Of a DNA stretch of 64,000 bases, positions 8,708-17,237 are shown in pieces. Position 1 is the first letter of the stretch, and each line of letters opens with the position of its first letter. Position numbers and translations under genes: made by a program. The notes beneath the pieces are model-generated. The model was not told where the DNA came from and did no database searches. It saw only the letters and a program-made list of their open reading frames with translations. The stretch comes from Bradyrhizobium archetypum. GTDB lineage: Bacteria; Pseudomonadota; Alphaproteobacteria; Rhizobiales; Xanthobacteraceae. Where the stretch lies: contig NZ_JAAVLW010000004.1 of the NCBI RefSeq assembly GCF_013114835.1, forward strand, positions 186,001 through 250,000, written 5' to 3'.

Positions 8708-9637
8708 TCAATTAGTTTGAGGCTTCCGCGAAGCCACGAACACTCCCGTCAGCACCAGCGCGAAGCCGACGAAGTGGAACACCTGCGGGTGTTCGCCAAG
8801 AAAGGCGATCGACATGATGGTTCCGAACACGGGCACCACGTGAAAGAACGGCGCGGCGCGGTTGGCACCGATCAGTTGCACGCCGCGATTGAAGCAGAGA
8901 TAGGCGATCGTCGAGGGAAACAGGGCGACATAGGCGAGCGTCAGGAGGTTCGCGGTGTCGATCTGCATCAGCGGCCGCGTGAACAATTCCCAGATGAACA
9001 GCGGGATCAGGCAGGCCGCACCGACGCCGAAGGTAAAGGCGACGAACGACAGCGCATGGATCGCCGGCCGCTTCAGCGACAGAACCGAATAGAGCCCGAA
9101 GATCGCCAGCGCCACGATGAAGATCAGGTCGCCGCGGTTGAACTCGATATTGGACAGCTTGGTGAGGTCGCCATGCATCAGGATGACCAGCACGCCGGCC
9201 GTCGACAGCAGAACGCCCGCCGCCTGCGCCAGCGTCAGCCGCACCCCGAGCAGCAGCAGCGACCAGATCGCGACAACCAGCGGGCCTGCCGACTGCAGCA
9301 GCAGCGTGTTCAGCGCCTGGGTATGTTCGAGCGCCCAGTATTGCAGGGTGTTGAAGGCGCCGATGCCGGTGATCGAGAGCACGATCATGAGGCCGAGGCG
9401 CTTTCGGATCGCGTCCCAGTCGCGCTTAAGGTACTTCCAGGCAAACGGCAGGATGATCAGGAACGCGAACGACCAGCGCAGGAACGACAGCGTCACCGGC
9501 GCAATGTGGCCGGCGGCGAGCCTTCCTACGATGGCGTTGCCGGCCCAGCACAGCGCGGTGATGCTGAGCAGGAGATAGGGCTGGTTGGTGAGCCAGTTCC
9601 CCGATGGGGCGGGTGCGGTGGATTCGGAAGCCGGCAT
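8708..9637 (-). CDS. EamA/DMT-superfamily transporter (paralogue of the one at 328-1266)
   Basis: 309 residues with about ten membrane segments in two EamA repeats, an inner-membrane exporter of unknown small molecules. The frame is open to 9832, but the extra N-terminal 65 residues are low-complexity Arg/Gly-rich and do not look like protein. The ATG at 9637 gives MPASESTAPAPSGNWLTNQP, matching the start of the paralogue. Shared stretches such as ALFPSTIAYLCFNRGVQLIG and NRAAPFFHVVPVFG show that the two are recent relatives. They lie about 7.4 kb apart in the same orientation and bracket the accessory genes of the first 9 kb. Confidence 0.86.
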   Translation of the reverse strand: MPASESTAPAPSGNWLTNQPYLLLSITALCWAGNAIVGRLAAGHIAPVTLSFLRWSFAFLIILPFAWKYLKRDWDAIRKRLGLMIVLSITGIGAFNTLQYWALEHTQALNTLLLQSAGPLVVAIWSLLLLGVRLTLAQAAGVLLSTAGVLVILMHGDLTKLSNIEFNRGDLIFIVALAIFGLYSVLSLKRPAIHALSFVAFTFGVGAACLIPLFIWELFTRPLMQIDTANLLTLAYVALFPSTIAYLCFNRGVQLIGANRAAPFFHVVPVFGTIMSIAFLGEHPQVFHFVGFALVLTGVFVASRKPQTN

Positions 9638-10004
9638 TCGAGGGACAGGGCCTGTTTCATGGCGCCGCGGCCCGCCCGGCTGGCATCGCCGGGCCGGAAT
9701 GTGCCCGGCTTCCGTCACAGACACGGATTTGCGGCGCTCATCAATGGTGCAGGATGCATCGCGACCATGCAGCGCGCCTTGCCTGTTGCGTGCCTGCCGA
9801 TTGGAGTTGCCAGCCGCGAGGCAAATATGCAATCAAAGGACGAGTGATTCACGCAACCCAACCTTCGTTTGTTTTCCGAGGTGGCGTGCGATTGTGCTGG
9901 GTTATTTTTACTAGCGAAGCGTCCTTTCGATTGTTGGGACCACGGGCTGAAAGGCAGTTGCGTTCATCGCAGCTTGCTCCGAGCGTGAGGTCGAATTTCT
10001 AGAG
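9638..10004 (+). other. Non-coding gap
   Basis: 367 bases between the EamA gene and a short predicted gene. Open frames here are Arg/Cys-rich shadows with no ribosome site. No hairpin terminator or repeat was recognised. It presumably contains the EamA promoter. Confidence 0.5.
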
Positions 10005-10190
10005 ATGATGGGTCATTCCTTGAGCAAGCCGACATCGGCCGAAGAAGCCGAAACACGTCAGCAATTCGCCGTTCGCGCCAATTCCATTCTGGCGTTCATC
10101 GAATGCGATGAGGAGCAGCGCCCGAAACTGCGCGAGGCTATCATCGAGGCAATGCTATGGGCGCAGATGCGGCCCAAACTCGCCAGGTAG
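10005..10190 (+). CDS. Short hypothetical protein
   Basis: 61 residues, charged and mostly helical in character (SAEEAETRQQFAVRANSILA, FIECDEEQRPKLREAIIEAM), without signal peptide, membrane segment or Cys motif. Composition is protein-like and it ends just before the convergent ybaK gene. Two ATG codons in tandem at 10005 and 10008 could start it; there is no clear ribosome site, which lowers confidence. No family was recognised. Confidence 0.42.
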   Translation: MMGHSLSKPTSAEEAETRQQFAVRANSILAFIECDEEQRPKLREAIIEAMLWAQMRPKLAR

Positions 10191-10213
10191 CGCGCGGTCC
10201 GAGCGAAGGCCGC

Positions 10214-10687
10214 TCATGCCACAAGCGGCCGCGCGATCGCGCCCGCGGCCTTCACGGCGTCATTGGGGTCGAGTTCGACCTGCAGGCCGCGCTGGCCGCC
10301 ATTGAGGAACACGCTTGCATGGCCGAGCGCGGATTCCTCGATCGCGACCGGCACGGGCTTTTTCTGCCCGAACGGCGAGATGCCGCCGACATGATAGCCG
10401 GTCAGCCGTTCGGCATCCGCCGGCCGCATCATCCTGGCCGCCTTGGCGCCGAAGGCGCTTGCGAGCTTCTTCATGCTGACTTCGCAATCCGACGGCACCA
10501 CGACGCAAACCGGCTTGCCGTTGGCCTCGGCCATCAGCGTCTTAAGCACGCGCGCCGGCTCTACGCCGAGCGCCTCCGCCGCCTGCAGCCCGATGCTCGC
10601 CGCACCCGGATCGTAGTCGTAGGCGTGCAGAGTGAATTTCACGCCAAGCTTGTCCAGCGCTTGCGTCGCACGGGTGGTTTTCGACAT
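10214..10687 (-). CDS. ybaK: Cys-tRNA(Pro)/aminoacyl-tRNA deacylase YbaK/EbsC
   Basis: 157 residues, the normal length. YbaK hydrolyses Cys wrongly attached to tRNA-Pro by prolyl-tRNA synthetase. The conserved Lys of the active site lies in ARVLKTLMAE, and the family loops GYHVGGISPFGQKK and FLNGGQRGLQVEL are intact. The start at 10687 gives MSKTTRATQALDKLGV, as is typical. It is monocistronic and convergent with the small gene at 10005. Confidence 0.9.
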   Translation of the reverse strand: MSKTTRATQALDKLGVKFTLHAYDYDPGAASIGLQAAEALGVEPARVLKTLMAEANGKPVCVVVPSDCEVSMKKLASAFGAKAARMMRPADAERLTGYHVGGISPFGQKKPVPVAIEESALGHASVFLNGGQRGLQVELDPNDAVKAAGAIARPLVA

Positions 10688-10976
10688 CGCCTTTCCGTCA
10701 TGGCCAAATGTTAATGCAATCGTGCGACCGCCGGCCTCAGATGGTCACAGATTTTATGGGCATATCAATGGGTTGGAGCGGTTCTAACGCCCCCTTAAAG
10801 CCGCCTTCTTGCTTGCCTAGATCACCTGCTTCCTTTATCCGGTGGGGCGCCCTGCACGCGAGCGGCCCCGGCCGTGATTTTGGCTGGGCGAGCTAGAGCA
10901 TGGTCCGGAAACGTAGATATCGGTTCTCCGGTGAAGTCATGCTGGAACCAAGAGATTTGCAGGGAACACCTTAAAA

Positions 10977-12269
10977 ATGGCCAATGTTGTCGTCGTCGGT
11001 GCCCAATGGGGCGACGAAGGGAAGGGCAAGATCGTCGACTGGTTGTCGGAGCAGGCCGATATCGTCGTGCGCTTCCAGGGCGGCCACAATGCCGGCCATA
11101 CGCTGGTCATCAACGGCGAGACCTACAAGCTGGCGCTTTTGCCGTCAGGCGTGCTGCGGCCGTCGAAGCTTGCCGTGATCGGCAATGGCGTGGTGTTCGA
11201 TCCGCAAGCCTTCCTCGACGAGGTGGTGCGGTTGAAGGGCCAGGGCGTCACCGTCGGCCCGGAAAACCTGCGCATTGCCGAAAATGTCACGCTGATTCTG
11301 CCCTTGCATCGCGACCTCGATGCACTGCGCGAATCCAGTAACGCCGTCACCGCGATCGGCACCACCCGGCGCGGCATTGGCCCGGCCTACGAGGATAAGG
11401 TCGGCCGCCGTGCGATTCGCCTGATGGATCTCGCCGATCTCGACACTCTGCCGCACAAGATCGACCGCCTGCTGGCGCACCACAATGCCCTGCGGCGCGG
11501 CCTCAATCTTGAGGAGATCGACGGCAAAGGCATTCTCAAAGAGCTCACCGCGCTGGCGCCGAAGCTCCTGCCCTATGCCGAAACGGTATGGCGGCTGCTC
11601 GACCTCAAGCGCCGCGAAGGCAAGCGCATCCTGTTCGAGGGTGCGCAGGGTGCGCTGCTGGATGTCGATCACGGCACCTATCCCTACGTCACCTCGTCCA
11701 ACACGGTGGCCGCACAGGCCGCGACCGGCACCGGCATGGGCGCGAGCGCGGTCGGCTATGTGCTCGGCATCTGCAAGGCCTATACGACGCGGGTTGGCCA
11801 GGGCCCGTTCCCGACCGAGCAGGACAACGAGATCGGCCGCAAAATCGGCGAGCGTGGCCGCGAGTTCGGCACCAACACCGGCCGCCCGCGCCGGTGCGGC
11901 TGGTTCGATGCCGCCCTGGTGCGGCAGACGGTCCGTACCTGCGGCATCACCGGGCTGGCGCTGACCAAGCTCGACATCCTCGACGGCTTCGACACCATCG
12001 AGGTCTGCACCGGCTACATGCTGGACGGCAAGGAAATCGACCATCTGCCGGCGGGCGAGGGTGCCCAGGCACGGGTGGTGCCGATCTACGAGACCATCGA
12101 GGGCTGGAAGGAGCCGACCGCCAATGCCCGCTCCTGGGCGGACTTGCCGGCCCAGGCGATTAAATATGTCCGCCGGGTCGAGGAACTCGTGGGTTGTCCC
12201 ATTGCATTGCTTTCCACCAGCCCCGAACGCGAGGATACTATTCTGGTACAGAACCCGTTCGAGGCTTAA
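10977..12269 (+). CDS. purA: Adenylosuccinate synthetase
   Basis: 430 residues, full length. The enzyme makes adenylosuccinate from IMP, aspartate and GTP, the first committed step to AMP. The N-terminal catalytic loop [20 protein letters not shown] and the general-acid His in GGHNAGHT are present. The IMP-binding loop ([14 protein letters not shown]), the GTP-dependent loop ([20 protein letters not shown]) and the C-terminal base motif ([12 protein letters not shown]) are all intact. ATG at 10977 follows an AGGGA site. A large unknown gene follows after 50 nt on the same strand and may be cotranscribed. Confidence 0.97.
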   Translation: MANVVVVGAQWGDEGKGKIVDWLSEQADIVVRFQGGHNAGHTLVINGETYKLALLPSGVLRPSKLAVIGNGVVFDPQAFLDEVVRLKGQGVTVGPENLRIAENVTLILPLHRDLDALRESSNAVTAIGTTRRGIGPAYEDKVGRRAIRLMDLADLDTLPHKIDRLLAHHNALRRGLNLEEIDGKGILKELTALAPKLLPYAETVWRLLDLKRREGKRILFEGAQGALLDVDHGTYPYVTSSNTVAAQAATGTGMGASAVGYVLGICKAYTTRVGQGPFPTEQDNEIGRKIGERGREFGTNTGRPRRCGWFDAALVRQTVRTCGITGLALTKLDILDGFDTIEVCTGYMLDGKEIDHLPAGEGAQARVVPIYETIEGWKEPTANARSWADLPAQAIKYVRRVEELVGCPIALLSTSPEREDTILVQNPFEA

Positions 12270-12319
12270 CGGGATGTTACCGCCAAGACTCCTAAATAGA
12301 GCTGCAGTATTGAAGAGAA

Positions 12320-13918
12320 ATGGCTGATTATTACCCGCTGATCGCACGTGCTATCGCCGGCCTGGATCCCAATGCTCCAGGCGAGAGCCGCCGTGCGCTT
12401 TATGAGCGGGCCCGCACCGCGCTGATCGCGCAGTTGCGCAGCGTTCAGCCGCCGCTTTCCGAGTCGGAAATCACCCGCGAGCGGCTGTCGCTGGAAGAGG
12501 CTGTGCGCAAGGTCGAATCCGAAGCCGCCCAGCGCGCCCGCGAGGCCTCGCGGCCGGGCGGCCCTGCGCGCACTTCCGGCGAACCCTTCCGTCGTGCCAA
12601 TGCCCGCCCGCCGGAAGCAGCGCCTTCTTCTGGCGCGCCGCCGCGGCCGCGTCCCGCTTCGCAGCCCCCCTCGCGCGAAGGCCGTCCGCCGCTTGGCGAG
12701 GAGCCGCGCCCGCAGCGCAACCTGCGCGCCGATGCGCCGCCGCCCGGCGCGCCGCGGCCGCAGCCGCCACAGATTCCGACGCAGGATGCGGGCCTGCCGC
12801 CACCGCCGCCCCGCGAGCGCGGCGCTGGCCCCCGCCGCGGCCCTGAGAACGGCGGCCCGCCGCCGACGCCCCCGCAGCCGCCGGGCATGCGCGGCTTCCG
12901 CGACATCGCAGCCGACGCCGACGATCTCGGCCGCGCCGCCGCCCAGGCCAACCGCAACGCGCGAAAGACCTATGCCAACGTGCCGTCGCCCTCGCCGGAA
13001 TTCGACCGGCTTGAGCCCAGCATGGAAAATCGTGGCGGCGATCCCGAGGTGCCTTATTCGTATGACGAGTCGCTGGCGGAGGCCGACCGCTACCCGCCGC
13101 CGCCATTGCGCGACCGTCCGCGGCTCTCGCAGGATCGCGAGCCCCCGAAGAAGCGCGCCGGCGCTGCGTTTCCGTTCAAGAGCGCGATTGCCGTCGGCAT
13201 CGTGCTCATTTTGGTCGGCGCCGGCATCCTGTGGGGCAAGTCGCTTGTGACGGCCTTCAGCGGCCTGTTCAAATCCTCGCCCGTGGTGGAAGCGCCGAAG
13301 GACCAGGCCGCGCCGCAGTCGCGCCCGAAGATCCCCGATCGCGTCGGCCAGCCCTCGTCGAGCGACAACGTAGCGGCAGTGGCGCAGCGCGTCGTGCTGT
13401 ATGACGAGGACCCGTCCGACCCCAAGGGCAAGCAATATGTCGGCTCGGTGATCTGGCGCACCGAACCGATCAAGGCGAGCGGCAACCAGAAACCGGATAT
13501 CGCCGTGCGTGCCGACATCGAGATTCCCGACCGCAAGTTCAAGATGACGATGTCGTTCCGCCGCAATACCGACTCCTCGCTGCCGGCGAGCCACACCGCG
13601 GAATTGACTTTCATCCTGCCGCAGGATTTCTCCGGCGGCGGCGTCGGCAATGTGCCGGGCATCCTGATGAAGTCCAACGAGCAGGCCCGCGGCACCCCGC
13701 TGGCCGGCCTCGCCGTGAAGGTCACCGACGGCTTCTTCCTGGTCGGCCTCTCCAACGTTGATTCCGACCGCTCGCGCAATCTGCAGCTCCTGAAGGAGCG
13801 CTCATGGTTCGATGTGCCGCTGGTCTACGTCAACCAGCGCCGCGCCATCATCGCGATCGAAAAGGGCTCTCCCGGCGAACGCGCGTTCAACGACGCATTT
13901 GCGGCGTGGGGGGAGTAA
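12320..13918 (+). CDS. Proline-rich single-pass membrane protein, unknown function
   Basis: 532 residues. Residues 1-70 are helical and charged (ADYYPLIARAIAGLDPNAPG). Residues 70-200 are a Pro/Arg/Ala-rich low-complexity linker. A single membrane segment lies at about residues 287-308 (SAIAVGIVLILVGAGILWG). The C-terminal 200 residues look globular and would be periplasmic (RVVLYDEDPSDPKGKQYVGS, DIEIPDRKFKMTMSFRRNTD). No catalytic motif was recognised. It follows purA by 50 nt and is closed by a strong terminator. The very GC-rich linker gives long shadow frames on both strands. Confidence 0.82.
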   Translation: MADYYPLIARAIAGLDPNAPGESRRALYERARTALIAQLRSVQPPLSESEITRERLSLEEAVRKVESEAAQRAREASRPGGPARTSGEPFRRANARPPEAAPSSGAPPRPRPASQPPSREGRPPLGEEPRPQRNLRADAPPPGAPRPQPPQIPTQDAGLPPPPPRERGAGPRRGPENGGPPPTPPQPPGMRGFRDIAADADDLGRAAAQANRNARKTYANVPSPSPEFDRLEPSMENRGGDPEVPYSYDESLAEADRYPPPPLRDRPRLSQDREPPKKRAGAAFPFKSAIAVGIVLILVGAGILWGKSLVTAFSGLFKSSPVVEAPKDQAAPQSRPKIPDRVGQPSSSDNVAAVAQRVVLYDEDPSDPKGKQYVGSVIWRTEPIKASGNQKPDIAVRADIEIPDRKFKMTMSFRRNTDSSLPASHTAELTFILPQDFSGGGVGNVPGILMKSNEQARGTPLAGLAVKVTDGFFLVGLSNVDSDRSRNLQLLKERSWFDVPLVYVNQRRAIIAIEKGSPGERAFNDAFAAWGE

Positions 13919-13961
13919 GCCTCGCCTCCGGCGTAGCCAAAGCGTTCTAACCAAGAAAACA

Positions 13962-13993
13962 GCCTCAGCAGCGGAAGCTGCTGAGGCCTTTTG
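13962..13993 (+). terminator. Rho-independent terminator after the purA-linked gene
   Basis: A perfect 11-bp stem, GCCTCAGCAGC (13962-13972) and GCTGCTGAGGC (13977-13987), closes a GGAA tetraloop and is followed by CTTTTG. It lies 43 nt beyond the stop of the 12320 gene. An A-rich run before the left arm may let it work in the other direction as well for the convergent gene. Confidence 0.85.
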
Positions 13994-14019
13994 CATTCGT
14001 GATCGGGTGAAGCGATCCG

Positions 14020-14289
14020 TTACTCCGCGGCGGCGGCGGCTCGCCGCCGCGCGGCGCCTTCGCGCTCCATCACGGCACGGCAACCCGGACTGAGCTGCGC
14101 GCGGTGCTTGACCATGCAAGCGGTGATTCGCTGCACGTTGGGCACTTCATGGCCGCATAGCCGCATGGCGTCGCCGGTGCACATCTGCTGCGCCTCCGAG
14201 AAGGCGAGGCTTGGGCGTGCGGAAAGTGCCGTCGCCGCAAAGGCGATGGCGAAGAGAAGTGCGATCTTGCTTGTATGATGGATGGTCAT
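14020..14289 (-). CDS. Small exported protein with a Cys-rich (GLG1/FGFR-like) motif
   Basis: 89 residues from the ATG at 14289, preceded by GGGGAACGG. A signal peptide (residues 1-29, ALLFAIAFAATALSARPSLA) leads to a mature part with four Cys in the pattern MCTGDAMRLCGHEV ... ITACMVKHRAQLSPGC, which resembles one Cys-rich GLG1/FGFR repeat. The tail is Ala/Arg-rich. Short proteins of this kind recur in Bradyrhizobium; the function is unknown. The frame extends upstream to 14367 but the added residues do not look like a signal peptide. Confidence 0.7.
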   Translation of the reverse strand: MTIHHTSKIALLFAIAFAATALSARPSLAFSEAQQMCTGDAMRLCGHEVPNVQRITACMVKHRAQLSPGCRAVMEREGAARRRAAAAAE

Positions 14290-14959
14290 TGAGCCGTTCC
14301 CCAAGGGTTGCGCGCGGTGCTGGCCGCTCTTCACTGGAGGCGCTGCACGCGGTTTGCGCTGCCGCACGCGTCGTCCATCACCGGGAACTCGCCCGGTGTG
14401 GTTGCTCGATTTCTGCCGATGTCCGAATCGAAAAGTGCTGCGCCACCCCGCCGCGAATTATGCGCGAATGCTGTGAAGCTGCAATGTTTGCATCAACACT
14501 TCTCTCGACTGTTGCGAGTGCGCCACGTCAACCGAAGCGCGGGCGCGAAGACAATTCGACTCTGGCAGTGCGCTTCTTTGTCATGTCGATGGGCTTTGAG
14601 AGATGGACGGATGTGGCGCTCTGCCCCCGAGTGAGCTCGCACAAGGCCGCCGGGCTACCGGCCGCAGCCGAGGTCGCCGTCCAATTCTTAAAACTCCGTA
14701 TAAATGCGGAAAATCCACGCTCCGGAACAACCACCCGTTAGGGAAGACGGAGTACGATTGGCCGTTATAGCTCGCGCGCGTCTTATTGCTTTCGTTGGAG
14801 TGAAAGGGCTGCCGAAGCCGGCCTTTCGAGTGGCGCTCACATGCTTGTTCCTACCGCTGCCGATGGATCCACGAAAATGCCGGCCATCCGCGCGATGGAA
14901 TGGCCGCTGCCGATGGCGTTGCGGCGCGCCGGAACGATCCTGACGGAGGCGCTATAGCT
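14290..14959 (+). other. Non-coding gap
   Basis: 670 bases between two divergent genes. Frames on both strands are short or Arg/Ser-rich with no ribosome site. A mononucleotide A/T-richer patch at about 14690-14760 could hold promoter elements for the DUF2336 gene. No repeat or RNA gene was recognised. Confidence 0.45.
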
Positions 14960-16081
14960 ATGTCTGCCGCATCGTCCAGCCTGCGCGCGGAGTTGAACGG
15001 CGCCGAAAAGGGCGGACCTGAGCACGACGCCCAGATCTTCGGGGAGGTGACGGACCTGTTCCTCGACAACGTCGATCGGCTCAGCGAATCCCAGATCGCT
15101 GCCGTCGATGGCGTCCTCGCCCCGCTGGTCGAGCGGGTGGCCGCGGCGACCCTGGTCCCGCTCAGCGAAGCGGTGTCCACGATCGTGGCGGCGCCGCGCC
15201 GGACCGTCCGCAACCTTGCCTTTCACGATGACGTTCTGGTCGCCGGACCGGTCTTGAGACACTCTGTCTGTCTGTCGGAAGAGGACCTGCTTGAAATCGC
15301 CCGGAGCCGCAGCCAGCAGCATCTGCTGGCGATCTCCGACCGAAAGGCGCTCAACGAAGCGCTGACGGACGCCTTGATGCGGTTTGGCGACGTCAATGTG
15401 TCCAACGCGCTGGCCCGGAACACGGGCGCGCGCTTCTCCGAATGCGGTTACGCAACGCTGGTCGGCAGGGCGGAGCGCGACGAAGACCTCGCCGAAAAGC
15501 TCGGCCTTCGCCTGGACATTCCCGGCAATCTGCTGCGCGAGCTGATCGTCAAGGTCGCCGACGTGGTTCGCGCGCGGTTCCTGACGGCGTCGCGACCCGT
15601 CGCCCGGAAGAAGACCCAGGGTTCTGCGGCTGTTGCCGCGCAGAACAGCGTGCCCCGGAAGGCGATTGACTACACCAAAGCGCAGAGCGAGGTTGTGGCG
15701 CTCAATCGGACCGGCAAGCTCAACGACATGACCGTGAACCGGTTTGCGGTGAGGGGTGAATACGACCTCGTGGTCGCCGCCCTTGCCCTGAAGGCGGACG
15801 TCAAGGTCGAGGCGATCGAGCCCTTCCTCGAACCCGAGCGGGTGTATGGCCTGATCGTCGCCTGCAAGGCGGCGCGGCTGAGCTGGTCGACGACGACGAT
15901 GATCGTCCGCAACCGCCCCGATTGTCCGCCATCAACGGATCGCGAGCTCGAACAGTGCGTGGCGATCTATGAATCGTTACTGCTGTCAGTGGCGCAATGG
16001 ACCATTCGTTTTGGGTCGGACCGGATTCTCGGAAAGAAGAACGAGCCGGTGACGGCTGTAGCGGCTGCCGGTCGAAAGTGA
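14960..16081 (+). CDS. DUF2336 domain-containing protein
   Basis: 373 residues from the ATG at 14960, ten bases after a GGAGG site. Helical, HEAT-like repeats dominate, with the DUF2336 signatures FGEVTDLFLDNVDRLSESQI and the long central helical region (SFHDDVLVAGPVLRHS-type segment followed by LLEIARSRSQQHLLAISDRK). No catalytic motif or membrane segment. DUF2336 proteins are common in alphaproteobacteria, sometimes linked to cell-cycle or flagellar regulation; no role can be claimed from this context. The frame opens at 14900, but that extension lacks a ribosome site. Confidence 0.8.
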   Translation: MSAASSSLRAELNGAEKGGPEHDAQIFGEVTDLFLDNVDRLSESQIAAVDGVLAPLVERVAAATLVPLSEAVSTIVAAPRRTVRNLAFHDDVLVAGPVLRHSVCLSEEDLLEIARSRSQQHLLAISDRKALNEALTDALMRFGDVNVSNALARNTGARFSECGYATLVGRAERDEDLAEKLGLRLDIPGNLLRELIVKVADVVRARFLTASRPVARKKTQGSAAVAAQNSVPRKAIDYTKAQSEVVALNRTGKLNDMTVNRFAVRGEYDLVVAALALKADVKVEAIEPFLEPERVYGLIVACKAARLSWSTTTMIVRNRPDCPPSTDRELEQCVAIYESLLLSVAQWTIRFGSDRILGKKNEPVTAVAAAGRK

Positions 16082-16094
16082 CCGCATCGTCATA

Positions 16095-16147
16095 GCCGGG
16101 CATAGCCGTCTGGAGGACGGCGTCGTTTCTGCTCGCCTATGCCCGGC
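16095..16147. repeat. Palindromic intergenic repeat (type A)
   Basis: Perfect 11-bp outer arms, GCCGGGCATAG (16095-16105) and CTATGCCCGGC (16137-16147), enclose an inner hairpin CCGTC-TGGAG-GACGG. It fills the gap between the two convergent genes and may double as a bidirectional transcription end. It has the look of the short repeats scattered through Bradyrhizobium chromosomes. Confidence 0.75.
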
Positions 16148-16155
16148 CACCCACG

Positions 16156-17205
16156 TCATGCCGGGATAGCTTCACTGGTGCGGTCGCGAGCCAGTGCGGT
16201 GTAATGGTGGAGATACTCCTGTGCCATCCGCCTTGCGGTAAACCTTTTCTCGAATTGCTTGCGCACCTGGCTCCGATCGAGTTCGGGGAGTCTTCCGATC
16301 GCCTCGATCGCCTCCCTTTCGCCGGTGACGACGAAGCCGGTAATGCCGTCGTCGATGACCTCAGGCACCGAACCTGATTTGAAGGCAATGACGGGCGTGC
16401 CGCACGCCAAGGCCTCGATCATGACGAGCCCGAACGGCTCTGGCCAATCGATCGGAAACAATAGTGCCGCGGCGCCCGCCAGAAACTGCCGCTTCGTTTC
16501 ATCATTGACCTCGCCGGTGAGCTGGACCTGCTCGCCATCGATCTGCGGCTCGAGTTGGTCCTTGAAGTAGTTTCTATCCCCGCGCGGCACCTTTGCGGCA
16601 ATACGAAGCGGCATTTTGGCGGCGCGCGCGATCCGGATGGCGGCTTCCGGTCCCTTCTCCGCCGTCAGCCGGCCCAGGAAGGCAAGGTAGGAGCCGGCCT
16701 CGAACGAAGGTCGAAACAGGTCGGCCGGCAAGCCGTGATAAATGGTGCCGATCCAGTTGGCCTCGCTTAGGGGAATGCGCTGATTGTCCGATATCGAAAC
16801 GAACGGCGCGTTGGGAAAGCTGCGGACCACGTCCGGAAAGCCAGGCAAGTCCATGCGCCCGTGGCAGGTGGTCAGAAACGGAACGCCGAGCCGGCTCAGG
16901 AGTGGCAGGTGCAGCCAATCGATATGCGCGTGAATGACATCGAATTCGCTCGCGTGCCGCGCCACCGCCTCCAAAAGCGCCGCCTGCGCCACCATCGGGT
17001 CCGTTCGCGGGCGGCCAAGGCGAAGCGCCCGAGGCCAGACGGCATGGAGCTTGGCGCTCGTCCTTGAATCTCCGCTGGCAAACAGCGTCACCTCATGTCC
17101 CAGGCTCACCAGCTCATCGATCAGCCACGCCACCACCCGCTCCGTGCCGCCGTAAAGCCTGGGAGGAACGCTTTCGGCCAGAGGCGCTATCTGGGCAATC
17201 CGCAT
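16156..17205 (-). CDS. GT4-family glycosyltransferase
   Basis: 349 residues from the ATG at 17205. Rossmann-type N-domain with MRIAQIAPLAESVPPRLYGG and TERVVAWLIDELVSLGHEVT; donor-binding C-domain with AFLGRLTAEKGPEAAIRIAR and the GT4 E-x7-E motif in WPEPFGLVMIEALACGTPVI. The enzyme should transfer a sugar from a nucleotide donor with retention. The upstream treT-like gene ends 32 nt away on the same strand, so the two are probably one operon. The frame is open beyond 17205 into treT in another frame, but the start chosen gives a canonical GT4 N-terminus. The acceptor is unknown. Confidence 0.85.
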   Translation of the reverse strand: MRIAQIAPLAESVPPRLYGGTERVVAWLIDELVSLGHEVTLFASGDSRTSAKLHAVWPRALRLGRPRTDPMVAQAALLEAVARHASEFDVIHAHIDWLHLPLLSRLGVPFLTTCHGRMDLPGFPDVVRSFPNAPFVSISDNQRIPLSEANWIGTIYHGLPADLFRPSFEAGSYLAFLGRLTAEKGPEAAIRIARAAKMPLRIAAKVPRGDRNYFKDQLEPQIDGEQVQLTGEVNDETKRQFLAGAAALLFPIDWPEPFGLVMIEALACGTPVIAFKSGSVPEVIDDGITGFVVTGEREAIEAIGRLPELDRSQVRKQFEKRFTARRMAQEYLHHYTALARDRTSEAIPA

Positions 17206-17237
17206 GGGCTTTCTACCATCGAGATCGAACCCAACCG

